Assembly (NCBI GenBank): GCA_022865355.1
Contig: JALHST010000110.1
Location: 1-35,436 of the forward strand
Origin: Maribacter sp.
GTDB lineage: Bacteria; Bacteroidota; Bacteroidia; Flavobacteriales; Flavobacteriaceae
Direction: 5' to 3'
DNA length: 35,436 nt
Below the pieces are notes generated by a model. It was not told the DNA's origin. It saw only the letters and a list, made by a program, of their open reading frames with translations, and did no database searches. How positions within the stretch are numbered: position 1 is the first letter of the stretch; the number at the start of each line of letters is the position of its first letter. The position numbers were made by a program, and so were the translations under genes. Of the stretch, positions 1 to 8,135 are shown piece by piece.

Positions 1-284
1 AAAGGCTTATTTTCCCAGATGATAGGGATCCTTTTGGTAATATAGTCGGGGGAGGAAATGTTTAGGATATGGTCGCCCCCTTGATCGATGAATAGGCTAA
101 AGGCGCCATCAATGCCGATCTTTTCAGAGATATTCAATCCTTCAATGCGCACAATACCATCCGTAATGGCTTTTTTAGACCTACTGTCTAAGACGGTTCC
201 CTCAACATGGGCTGCTTCCTGGGCCACAAGTCCGGGAATTGTCAAGAAGAAACCAATAGAAAGAAGCAAAAACCGAAGTGACAT
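1..284 (-). CDS. Secreted protein with CarboxypepD_reg-like domain, N-terminal part only
   Basis: The gene runs off the left edge; about 94 N-terminal residues are visible. It starts MSLRFLLLSIGFF and has a signal peptide probably cut after VAQ (residues 20-22). A beta-sandwich stretch of the CarboxypepD_reg-like/DUF4480 kind follows: HVEGTVLD, then GIDGAFSLFI, then SSPDYITKRI. In Bacteroidota this domain usually sits at the front of TonB-dependent receptors or other envelope proteins, so a receptor is plausible, but the part that would decide lies outside the window. It is divergent from the nuclease gene starting at 403. A perfect TAnnTTTG box lies about 25 bases upstream of the ATG, which supports this start. 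Confidence 0.75.
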   Translation of the reverse strand, partial: MSLRFLLLSIGFFLTIPGLVAQEAAHVEGTVLDSRSKKAITDGIVRIEGLNISEKIGIDGAFSLFIDQGGDHILNISSPDYITKRIPIIWENKP

Positions 285-308
285 GAATACGATTTGAAAT
301 CTGATTTT

Positions 309-316
309 CAAATGTA
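309..316 (-). promoter_or_regulatory. Candidate -7 promoter box (TAnnTTTG) for the gene ending at the left edge
   Basis: Read on the minus strand this is TACATTTG, a perfect match to the Bacteroidota -7 consensus, about 25 bases before the ATG at 284. The -33 element (TTTG about 20 bases further up) is not convincing. An 8-bp inverted repeat (292-313) overlaps the box. Confidence 0.45.
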
Positions 317-402
317 ATCGGGTATGCTGCACACTCCTTGCAGGCTTGGAAGTTACCTTGGCAGAATTATCATATTTTGTTTATTTACCTCAATATTTCG
401 GG

Positions 403-1461
403 ATGGCCCTAAAAATAATCCTACCTCTTCTATTTTTTTCGACCGCAACGGCCTTATGCCAAACACAATTTAAAATTCGCACTTTTGCGTTTTACAATAT
501 CGAAAACCTCTTCGATACCGAAAACGATTCCCTGACATTTGATGACGACCGGACGCCAGAGGGAAAAGATCATTGGACACCGGAGCGGTTTCATCAAAAA
601 ATTACGAACATCGCCAAAGTTTTATCTGAAATCGGTGCCGATGTAACCCGAACATCCCCGGATCTTATAGGCTTGTGTGAGGTTGAAAATAGTGAGGTTC
701 TCGAATGTTTGGTAAATCATCCATATTTACAAGACAAGCATTATGGTATAATTCATTTCGATTCCCCCGACGAACGTGGCATCGATGTCGCACTTCTCTA
801 TAAAAAGGAGGCCTTTTTGCCAATTTTCTTTAGAAGTCACAGGCTGTTACTTTTCAATATTGAAGGGGAAAGGGATTTTACCAGGGATCAATTAGTCGTC
901 AGTGGACTACTCGATACTGAATATATTCATATTATCGTCAACCATTGGCCTTCGAGGAGTGGCGGAGAAGCACGCAGTAAACCGAATCGTCTGGCGGCGG
1001 CCCAATTGAACAAGCGAATTATAGATTCAATAACTGCGACAGATCCGGAATCGAAAATTATCGGGATGGGCGATTTAAATGATGACCCTATCAGTGATAG
1101 CCTTAAAAAGGTCTTGAAAACCAAAGGGAATAAACGCAGCCTAACTGAGAGCGACCTCTTCAATCCCATGGAAAAATTGTTCAAAAAAGGAGTGGGTACT
1201 TTGGCATATCGTGATCACTGGAACCTATTCGATCAGATTTTTATGACCGCGAATTTGGTCGATCCCAATTCACAGGAATATCGATTTTGGAAAGCCGGCA
1301 TCTTTAAGCCGCCCTATCTTGTTACCCAAAGCGGACCCTACAAGGGCTATCCCTTTAGAACCTATTCGGCAGGCAACTATACGGGTGGGTATAGCGATCA
1401 TTTTCCGGTATATATTTATTTAGTGAAAGCCGCTCCCGTCAAATCCAACATAAGAAATTGA
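403..1461 (+). CDS. Secreted endonuclease/exonuclease/phosphatase family protein
   Basis: A 352-residue protein of the DNase I-like metal-dependent phosphoesterase fold. The reading frame is open from 346, but the ATG at 403 is preferred because it begins a clean signal peptide (MALKIILPLLFF, cut near ALCQ). Fold motifs appear in the expected order: FYNIENLF, LCEVEN (metal-binding Glu), VNHWPSRSGGE (catalytic His), GDLNDDP (Asp/Asn) and SDHFPVYI (C-terminal Asp-His). Secreted members of this group in flavobacteria cleave nucleic acids or phosphodiesters; the exact substrate cannot be read from sequence. It faces a DUF1080 gene across a 127-base gap with no clear terminator. With the endonuclease I remnant and TonB receptor nearby it may belong to a nucleic-acid scavenging locus (inference). 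Confidence 0.88.
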   Translation: MALKIILPLLFFSTATALCQTQFKIRTFAFYNIENLFDTENDSLTFDDDRTPEGKDHWTPERFHQKITNIAKVLSEIGADVTRTSPDLIGLCEVENSEVLECLVNHPYLQDKHYGIIHFDSPDERGIDVALLYKKEAFLPIFFRSHRLLLFNIEGERDFTRDQLVVSGLLDTEYIHIIVNHWPSRSGGEARSKPNRLAAAQLNKRIIDSITATDPESKIIGMGDLNDDPISDSLKKVLKTKGNKRSLTESDLFNPMEKLFKKGVGTLAYRDHWNLFDQIFMTANLVDPNSQEYRFWKAGIFKPPYLVTQSGPYKGYPFRTYSAGNYTGGYSDHFPVYIYLVKAAPVKSNIRN

Positions 1462-1588
1462 AAAAACGAGTAGGGCGACCACGTGGGCCTCAGGAAGCAT
1501 TTTGCCAAGGCGAATCGATTGCACAGCCAGAAGCCCAATAAACATGTTGAAATGATTGTTTAAAAAGAGATACCATCCCTTTCGGAGT

Positions 1589-2185
1589 TCAATCCAGCAC
1601 CGTCAGTTTAATATCCTTCCACTTCACCTTTATGCCCCCCCCGTCATGTATCTGAAGCGCAATTGAGCCTTCCCCTGCCCCAATTTTTTCATCGGTCAGG
1701 GTGACCATTTCAACACCGTTCAGCCACGAAGTCAGCGTGTCGCCTACAACACGTATTTTCATATGGTTCCATTGCCCTTCTTTTAGTACGTCATCTTTTT
1801 CAGGTGATGGTTTTATGAGCCATCCACGGCCATACGATTCATAAACACCTCCGGTATCATGTCCTTTGGGGGCGACCTCTACCTGCCAGCCACTTACTTT
1901 CGTACCTTCTATGGTCGAGCGTATGAATACGCCACTATTGCCATCGGCTTCCTGTTTGAAATCAAGGTCAAGCTCAAAATTTTTGTAATGTTGATTGGTA
2001 GCAAAATAACCATATTGTTTGTCCGGACCACTTTCACAGACTAAGAGTCCGTCTTCTACATACCACTTTTCAGTACCATAAATGGTCCAACCCGTTAGGT
2101 CCTTTCCATTGAAGAGTGCCTTTTCTTGGGCGCTAATAACAAATGGCAAAATTACGATGGCAATCAGGAGAATTCTATTTTTCAT
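1589..2185 (-). CDS. Secreted DUF1080 / 3-keto-disaccharide hydrolase-type protein
   Basis: A 198-residue single-domain protein. A signal peptide (MKNRILLIAIVILPF, cut after SAQ) is followed directly by a DUF1080 concanavalin-like domain. The family pattern is visible: LFNGKDLTGW at residues 24-33, GYFATNQHYKNFELDLDF, GNSGVFIRS, KGHDTGGVYE, WNHMKIRVVGD, and LQIHDGGGIKVKWKDI at the C-terminus. Family members are linked to breakdown of 3-keto-glycosides and are abundant in Bacteroidota. The length is that of a lone domain. No sugar-oxidising partner gene is visible nearby, so the substrate is unknown. The gene stands apart, convergent with the nuclease gene and downstream of a four-helix membrane protein gene on the same strand. 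Confidence 0.85.
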   Translation of the reverse strand: MKNRILLIAIVILPFVISAQEKALFNGKDLTGWTIYGTEKWYVEDGLLVCESGPDKQYGYFATNQHYKNFELDLDFKQEADGNSGVFIRSTIEGTKVSGWQVEVAPKGHDTGGVYESYGRGWLIKPSPEKDDVLKEGQWNHMKIRVVGDTLTSWLNGVEMVTLTDEKIGAGEGSIALQIHDGGGIKVKWKDIKLTVLD

Positions 2186-2311
2186 TTTTTTGGTTTTAAT
2201 TTTATATTCATACTATTTAGGTGTTGATGTCCTTTGTTGCACATAGGCGAACCAAAGTAACTTAAGCCTACCTTTTTCCCTTGAAAAAGATGAGGGGTGT
2301 TCTTCGAGGCC

Positions 2312-2770
2312 TCAATTAAACCACTGCGTCCATGGGATTCTACTTAAAATGAGGATCAATCCGAGTCCGTAGAATATGGTGATGCTTTTAAATTTTTTAG
2401 TGCCCTCCATAAATTTCTTGTGCCGTGACCAGCCAATGGTTATGAATATCACCGCCAAGATATTAACAAACGGGTGTTCAACGGCCAATAACCTTGCAGG
2501 GGCGTTCAAACCTCCCATCCCCAAGGTTTGTACCGCTTTAAATCCGTTGGCGGAAACAAAATAGAGTATCAAGCCTATGAGCAATTGTAGATGGGCCAAA
2601 ATCAAGGCCATTAGACTAATTCTAAAATCTTTTTGTGGCAAAAACATTTTGTTGCTTAGCCAACCTATTAGGGCATTGGCTACCGCAAAAATAAGAATGG
2701 CCAAAACCGCATAGGCCAAATAGGAATGTAATTCAAGTATCCATTGGTACGCCAGTGAGTTGTCTTGCAT
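2312..2770 (-). CDS. Four-helix membrane protein, cytochrome b-like family
   Basis: A 152-residue integral membrane protein with four hydrophobic segments, roughly residues 14-36, 47-69, 98-115 and 128-145. Histidines lie in or beside helices: ELHSYLAY near residue 15, LAHLQLLIGLILYF near residue 60, and VEHPF near residue 98. This resembles small flavobacterial proteins often labelled cytochrome B, in which such histidines might bind heme. I recognise the family by pattern only, and heme binding is inference. The last residues (RIPWTQWFN) form a conserved-looking aromatic tail. It has no operon partner; the nuclease pseudogene on the same strand ends 73 bases upstream. A short inverted repeat (CTTTTTC/GAAAAAG, 2272-2289) lies just downstream but lacks a T-run. 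Confidence 0.65.
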   Translation of the reverse strand: MQDNSLAYQWILELHSYLAYAVLAILIFAVANALIGWLSNKMFLPQKDFRISLMALILAHLQLLIGLILYFVSANGFKAVQTLGMGGLNAPARLLAVEHPFVNILAVIFITIGWSRHKKFMEGTKKFKSITIFYGLGLILILSRIPWTQWFN

Positions 2771-2843
2771 AATTTATAGTTTAATTTTCCTAAAAGTAAT
2801 GAATTTTGGTTATACTAAAACCTTCATCATAAGGTCGCTCAAT

Positions 2844-3635
2844 TTACTCCCATTTATTTTCTGCCGCTGCACCTCCCCAAACGATGGTAGCCAAAAACGG
2901 ATTATCAATGAAGGGGTTTCTATTCCCCTGGGCAGATTCAATGACCCTATTGCGCTGTATTTCAAAGTCTGAAACGGGATCCGCAACATTCCATTGCAGA
3001 AATAACTCCAAACTGCCTACTTTTTCGAAAGTTTCCTGATATCGAATGTTCAAGTACAAGACCATTCTTGCGACATCGCCTCGCCAATCGTCACCTGGAT
3101 ACCATGAATTGCCATTGATCAATTTATAAGTTCCATTCCCTGCTGTGAAGGGATAATTAAGCCGTTCTTCATTTACGACAGCATCACAAACCCTTAAATG
3201 ATGAAGGTCACTGACCGCTTCCTCTGATGTGAGCCGGGATTGTGGATAAATGTGCTCGGTATTAAAGGTCTGGGGGGTATAGGGGTTATTTGTTGAAGTA
3301 TATTCTTGCCAAAACCTACTTTCCCCGGAATACATCAAAATGACATTTTCTGGATTGTCAACAGCTTCATCGGCAGCATAGAGGTAATCATGTCTTTGGC
3401 TATAATACAAAATGACTTGGTGCTTCTCCTTTGTCAATGTGGAAAGTGTTCGATAATTCAAATCGGCATCATCGGTAAACGAAATGTTCGCATAATAATA
3501 GTTCAGATCTGCTGGTATATTGAATGAAATCGTCTTCGAACTAGCGCTATCAACCGTGCTGACATTCAAGGAATTATCCTTACTTCAGGAAACGAAGAAC
3601 CCTCCTAGGACCATTAAAAATAATATTCTTTTCAT
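2844..3635 (-). pseudogene. Endonuclease I-family lipoprotein gene with TGA at the lipobox cysteine
   Basis: From the ATG at 3633-3635 the frame reads MKRILFLMVLGGFFVS, then TGA (3585-3587), then SKDNS and a 241-codon open frame ending at 2844. The stop sits exactly where a Bacteroidota lipoprotein would carry its lipidated Cys (FVS-C-SKD); one base change from TGC or TGT would give it. Downstream, the endonuclease I-type core is intact: RHDYLYA, FNTEHIYPQS (catalytic Glu-His), SDLHHLRVCDAVVNEERLNYPF split across metal-ligand positions, and GDDWRGDVARMVLY. Without the stop the protein would be 263 residues. A TTG at 3569 could restart translation but would lack a signal peptide, and the first internal ATG lies inside the domain. 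Nonsense mutation, readthrough or a base-call error are the options. It is separated by a terminator from the lipoprotein gene upstream. Confidence 0.8.
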
Positions 3636-3701
3636 AGGTAACCTCGTTGTCGAAAGATTCTTGGATACACTACTAAATGCACTAGGATACCAAAGAATAA
3701 A

Positions 3702-3739
3702 AAACCTTTCAGCAGTTGAGTAAAGTTGCTGAAAGGTTT
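3702..3739 (-). terminator. Rho-independent terminator of the lipoprotein/TonB receptor operon
   Basis: A 13-bp perfect stem (AAACCTTTCAGCA paired with TGCTGAAAGGTTT) with a 12-base loop, followed on the minus strand by a T-rich tract at 3690-3701. It lies 24 bases past the stop of the lipoprotein gene ending at 3763 and separates it from the nuclease pseudogene. Confidence 0.85.
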
Positions 3740-3762
3740 CGAATCGTATTAAATAATTCCTA

Positions 3763-5421
3763 TTAGTTAAGTACCCAAGCTCCCCCGGATTTAATTAAAC
3801 TGATATTTTCGAAACCAGCGGCCCCATTATAAATGGCATAGGTTATCACATATTTTTGACCTTCTGCGGCACCCGGATCTTTACTATCCAAAAGTATATT
3901 AAAGGCCTCTACAAGCATATCATCGCTCCAGTAGGCGGCATTTCCTTCCCTTCTGTCGAAATTACCATAATTTCCTGCACTTCCTGCCGGTCCTGGATAA
4001 GTACCTACCAAGGCATCAGCAATCAGTGTGTAATCGGAAGCGACCAAGGCATATTTTATGGTATTGTCAGGTACCCATACCCCATTATCAAAACCAAATT
4101 GCAGTTCCGTAGCGACGACCGATTGATTTCCAACCCAAACTGCATCTAGGAATTTGTATAGATTTCCACGTATTTGGGCACCACTAGAACTTGAATAATA
4201 ATCATAAATCACATATAATTCGTCTTCTTCCTGGGCATAGGGATATTTTATCCTTAAAAAATTGGGCAAATAGGCGTCAGGCGAAATCGAACTACTAAAG
4301 TTATTATATTGTCCTGGTTGTCCAGAGCCTGTGCCCATAGAATCAAAATCTGCGGAACTTAGGTAATAAACACCGGCAACCGGTTCCCAAGTACCACTTG
4401 TATATATATAGTAGTCTCCTTTCGAATTAGTAGCCCCGGAAATACCTTGGGCTTTTACAAGCACTTGATCGACTTCCCAAGTGGCCGCCTCGGCGTCGGT
4501 AGACTCATATTTGAAGGCTAGGTTCACCACTTGCCCCTCATAGGCCGAAAAATCATAGTTTTCAGACAGTACGAAATTAAAGTTGGTACCATCGGGGGTA
4601 GATGTCAAGACAATGGGATCCCACGTTGCCGTGGCTACATCGCCACTATAATCGGTAGAAACCAAAATTGAGAGTACGTTTAAATCGGTTGCATAGTTTA
4701 TTGCCTGATTAATTTGAAAATTCAAGTCGGTTTCACCACTTAGGTCGATCTGTGGGGATACCAACCAATCTTCGTTGGCGAGTGCAGCACCCGAATAACC
4801 TGACATTTTAGCATATTCGACACCTCCAAAGGAACTTGCCTCCCAAAATTGATCACCGACTACGCTGATCGCTGTCCAATCATCTAGGCTTCCATTAAAA
4901 TTTGCCTCATAAATATTCGATAAGCCGATAACCGGGTTTTCAAAATACTGCTTGTATTTGGCCAATACCACTTGGCCTTCTGTCGCAGCTGTAATGTTTG
5001 CGGCCAATATATCCGAAGTATAATCGGCCGGATTGGCATCTGGATAGAATCCGTATGCATCGCTTCCCGCACTGGCATAATCGCCATTGGTAAGTGAATA
5101 GATATCAGCGACCGTAAAATCGCTAACCCCTTCTGCAGTACCAACGTACAGGTCAAAGCCGATCAAGGCGGATGAACCTTGTCCCCAAACGGGATATTTT
5201 TCCTTTAAATAAGGCGGGAGCATGGTCTTGGCATCGTCCAAGGAGCTAAAATTGCCAAAATCGAGCCCCAAGGCCGTATAGTCTTCATCGGTTAAGGTGA
5301 ACACCGCATCTCCGGAAATTACCTCTTTTTGGGCATCCAACTCTGTGTAAATGTCGTCCAATGGATTACAGGCCGTAAACGTTAGGCCGAGTATCGCGAA
5401 TAAATAAAAATACTTTTTCAT
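3763..5421 (-). CDS. Choice-of-anchor-J domain lipoprotein, partner of a TonB-dependent receptor
   Basis: A 552-residue lipoprotein: signal MKKYFYLFAILGL with lipobox TFTAC and Cys18. Residues about 165-325 look like a choice-of-anchor-J beta-sandwich: IYEANFNGSLDDW, FWEASSF, ANEDWLVSPQIDLSG, NLAFKYESTD and TWEVDQVLVKA. Around it are weakly repeated modules of the form (Y/F)xL(T/S)xxDY followed by a YP or a glycine-rich stretch and an aromatic strand: residues about 41-95, 107-135, 352-410 and 456-532 (for example LPPYLKEKYP against LPNFLRIKYP). It lies 17 bases downstream of a TonB-dependent receptor gene, the usual arrangement of a receptor with its surface ligand-binding lipoprotein, although it is not SusD-like. 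The ligand is unknown. A strong terminator follows. Confidence 0.82.
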   Translation of the reverse strand: MKKYFYLFAILGLTFTACNPLDDIYTELDAQKEVISGDAVFTLTDEDYTALGLDFGNFSSLDDAKTMLPPYLKEKYPVWGQGSSALIGFDLYVGTAEGVSDFTVADIYSLTNGDYASAGSDAYGFYPDANPADYTSDILAANITAATEGQVVLAKYKQYFENPVIGLSNIYEANFNGSLDDWTAISVVGDQFWEASSFGGVEYAKMSGYSGAALANEDWLVSPQIDLSGETDLNFQINQAINYATDLNVLSILVSTDYSGDVATATWDPIVLTSTPDGTNFNFVLSENYDFSAYEGQVVNLAFKYESTDAEAATWEVDQVLVKAQGISGATNSKGDYYIYTSGTWEPVAGVYYLSSADFDSMGTGSGQPGQYNNFSSSISPDAYLPNFLRIKYPYAQEEDELYVIYDYYSSSSGAQIRGNLYKFLDAVWVGNQSVVATELQFGFDNGVWVPDNTIKYALVASDYTLIADALVGTYPGPAGSAGNYGNFDRREGNAAYWSDDMLVEAFNILLDSKDPGAAEGQKYVITYAIYNGAAGFENISLIKSGGAWVLN

Positions 5422-5438
5422 TTTTACTATTTTTTTAA

Positions 5439-7967
5439 TTAAAATGTAATTTTTGCGCCCAGGCTGAACGTCCTACCGAAGCCATACCAAACCAAGGCAC
5501 TCAAGGCATCATGGCTGCCACCGTCTAGTGCATCGGCAATATATTCGGTATTGAACACATTGTTCATGCGGGCAATAATGGTAGCGTCAAAGCCGCCCAT
5601 GTCGAACCCATGACTAATACCGGCATCCAAGAGGCCATACGACGGGGCTTTCCAGGATTGAGGTATTCCTTGTGAAGTTCTACCGGTCGGTTCAAAATCG
5701 GCATAATAATTATCATAGTAATTGTAATCCAAAAGTAAACGGGTACGATCGAAAAACTCATAATTCAAGCCCAAGGCCATAGTGGTTTGTGCAGCATCGC
5801 CCACTTTTAAGCCATCGATAAATATGTTGATAGGGTTTCCTACAGGTTGGTTGGCATTATCATATACTTGCGCATTTTCAACGTTGTTCGTCCATTTCCA
5901 ATTTCCCAATGACAACATACCTGTCAATGAAAGTTTATTAATAGGCCGATAAACAAAATCAACCTCTATACCTTGGTGAAGGGCATTTACCCCCAATAGG
6001 TTTACAAAGTAATCGACGCCTCCGACCGAAAAATTGTCGGTGAAGGTACGGTCGTTCCAAGCAGTCCTATAAATATTGACATTGGCTGATAACACGTTAC
6101 TTCGGTACCCATAGCCTATTTCAGTACTAAATATTTTTTCATTTGCGGCATCGGCATTGATATGTTCATTATCAAAATTAAGGAAGACCGCATCAAAACC
6201 GGGTGCTCTTTCAAGATAGCCAATATTGACAAAAACATTGTTATTTGCATCCAAGTTGTAGTTCGCACCCCCTTTTATACCATAACTGGGGAAATTGTAA
6301 CGATCGGTTTCCTGTAAAGGGTCACTATTCAAATAAAGAAAATAATCGATTCGTCGGTACGAAGTATTTGCAAAATTGGCGGCTACAAAAGCCGATAATT
6401 TATTCTTAGTATATTCCAATTGGGTGAACAATCCTTGCCAGCCAACTTTTCCTTCGTCGTGATAATCCCTTTTATCGCCTACCTTAATAGTTCTATTGGG
6501 ATTATTGATATCACTGTTATCGATGACATATGCGCCACCCAAAAGATCGGTCAATTCAGAAAAATGTTTCCCGGTATAGGTGCGTAAATCAACTCCTGCC
6601 ATAAGAGCAAGGTTATCGGTTAGATCGTTCTTATAGGTAGACAAGACGCCATACCACTCATGGTCATTCCTTGAAGCCCTTAAATAGGCTGCCGCTTCAA
6701 GGCCTTGGGCCCCGCGGTCTCTATTGATGGACACGATATTATCAAGATCGACGGGCTGATCGTCGCCCCCTAATCTAACATTGAACAAGCTATAATCTCC
6801 TGCGGTACCACCACCCCCCCCGGTTCCTGAAGAGGCATAGACTGCAGTGGATAAAAATGACTTATCATTGATATTCCAATAATGGTTCAGGGAAGTTTGC
6901 GGCTTAAAATAGAAATTGTCTTCAATATTGACCACTTGTCCATTTTTTATACCCCAATCAGGATTAAATTTTATACCGCTTTCAGCGTCCCGATATTTTG
7001 CTATGGAGCTTCTATTTTGTCGTTGTCCGTGGCGTTGGGGTGCCCCAAATGAACTTAAGGATATCGTATGATGGTCGTTGATTCGCTTTGAAATATTTAC
7101 GAAATAGTTATATCCCTCAAATTCAGTGCCATCCACATAGCCATTTCCTTTTGTTTTGGAAGCGGAAACAGTAGCCGCAAAGCCATTGTCCATGAGCCCG
7201 GTCGAAAGTGTAAATCCATATTTTTGATACCCATCATTCCCCACTCCGGTATAGACATTTCCACCTTTTTCAACATCGGTCGTTTTGGTCAGAATATTAA
7301 TGGTTCCACCAACCGATGGCACAGCCACTTTGGAAGCTCCCAAACCTCTTTGCACCTGCATCGAACTGGTCACATCGGCCAAACCGGCCCAATTACTCCA
7401 ATATACCCGACCATTTTCCATGTCGTTAACGGGGACCCCATTGATCATCACGGCAACGTTTACCGAGTTGAAGCCCCTTATGTTGATCCGGCCATCCCCA
7501 AAGCCACCGCCAGATTTAGTGGCATATACACCTGGTGTTGATTTCAAAATCTCTGGAAATTCCTGTGTCCCTAATTTCAATTCGATGTCCGCAGCCTTAA
7601 CCGTTGACACGGCAACCGGTGTTTGACGGTCGACCGCTATAGAGGAGATTAGGACAACCCCTTCCAATTCCTGTGAATCGGATTGCAAGCTTATGGTACC
7701 CAGATTACCTACCTTGGTATAATTGACGTTTTGGGTCGTATACCCAATATATGATATCACCAAAGTACCCGTATTACTAGAAACTTCAATACTGAAATTG
7801 CCATCAAAGTTCGTGGCGACCCCAGTGGTAGTTCCTTCGACCACTATGCTAGCCCCGGGTAATGGGTCTCCCGAATCGCCATCCAAGACTGTACCAGTCA
7901 GGGTTCCCTGTGAAAATACAAATGCGGAGCATAATAGCGCCGCCAAAACAAAGTAAATTTTTCTCAT
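5439..7967 (-). CDS. TonB-dependent outer-membrane receptor with CarboxypepD_reg-like domain
   Basis: An 842-residue outer-membrane transporter. Signal peptide 1-19 (VFSQ end), a CarboxypepD_reg-like/DUF4480 domain at about 21-100 (GTVLDGDSGDPLPGA, TNFDGNFSI, VISYIGYT), a plug at about 105-235 (ELKLGTQEFPEILKSTPGVY, INIRGFNSVNVAVMINGVPV, GGTINILTK) and a 22-strand-type barrel ending in a C-terminal phenylalanine (SLGAKITF). It imports a substrate using TonB energy; the substrate is not evident. The gene starts a two-gene unit with the choice-of-anchor-J lipoprotein. The pgi gene ends 168 bases upstream on the same strand; the spacer carries a near-match -7 box (CACTTTTG) about 35 bases before the ATG, so the pair probably has its own promoter. 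Confidence 0.93.
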   Translation of the reverse strand: MRKIYFVLAALLCSAFVFSQGTLTGTVLDGDSGDPLPGASIVVEGTTTGVATNFDGNFSIEVSSNTGTLVISYIGYTTQNVNYTKVGNLGTISLQSDSQELEGVVLISSIAVDRQTPVAVSTVKAADIELKLGTQEFPEILKSTPGVYATKSGGGFGDGRINIRGFNSVNVAVMINGVPVNDMENGRVYWSNWAGLADVTSSMQVQRGLGASKVAVPSVGGTINILTKTTDVEKGGNVYTGVGNDGYQKYGFTLSTGLMDNGFAATVSASKTKGNGYVDGTEFEGYNYFVNISKRINDHHTISLSSFGAPQRHGQRQNRSSIAKYRDAESGIKFNPDWGIKNGQVVNIEDNFYFKPQTSLNHYWNINDKSFLSTAVYASSGTGGGGGTAGDYSLFNVRLGGDDQPVDLDNIVSINRDRGAQGLEAAAYLRASRNDHEWYGVLSTYKNDLTDNLALMAGVDLRTYTGKHFSELTDLLGGAYVIDNSDINNPNRTIKVGDKRDYHDEGKVGWQGLFTQLEYTKNKLSAFVAANFANTSYRRIDYFLYLNSDPLQETDRYNFPSYGIKGGANYNLDANNNVFVNIGYLERAPGFDAVFLNFDNEHINADAANEKIFSTEIGYGYRSNVLSANVNIYRTAWNDRTFTDNFSVGGVDYFVNLLGVNALHQGIEVDFVYRPINKLSLTGMLSLGNWKWTNNVENAQVYDNANQPVGNPINIFIDGLKVGDAAQTTMALGLNYEFFDRTRLLLDYNYYDNYYADFEPTGRTSQGIPQSWKAPSYGLLDAGISHGFDMGGFDATIIARMNNVFNTEYIADALDGGSHDALSALVWYGFGRTFSLGAKITF

Positions 7968-8135
7968 TGTTTTTAGTATTTAGTTTTGTGTTTGCCGCAA
8001 AAGTGAGGTATTTTTCACTTGCACTGATTAAGAGAACGTTAATTAACGCCTGTACAATTTAACACAAAATTGGCATAAAAAAGCGAGAAAAATAACAAGT
8101 CATGAAGTTTTATAAAGAATATCGAAAGTGATAAT

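Noticed and set aside
1420-1545. 41-codon minus-strand frame starting MFIGLLAVQSIRLG, overlapping the end of the nuclease gene
   Set aside because: It overlaps a well-supported gene by 42 bases, matches nothing I know, and its hydrophobicity can arise by chance opposite this sequence.
2844-3569. Endonuclease I as a normal gene starting from TTG at 3569
   Set aside because: That start would delete the signal peptide of an exported family, while an in-frame ATG with a perfect lipoprotein signal lies upstream, broken only by the TGA.
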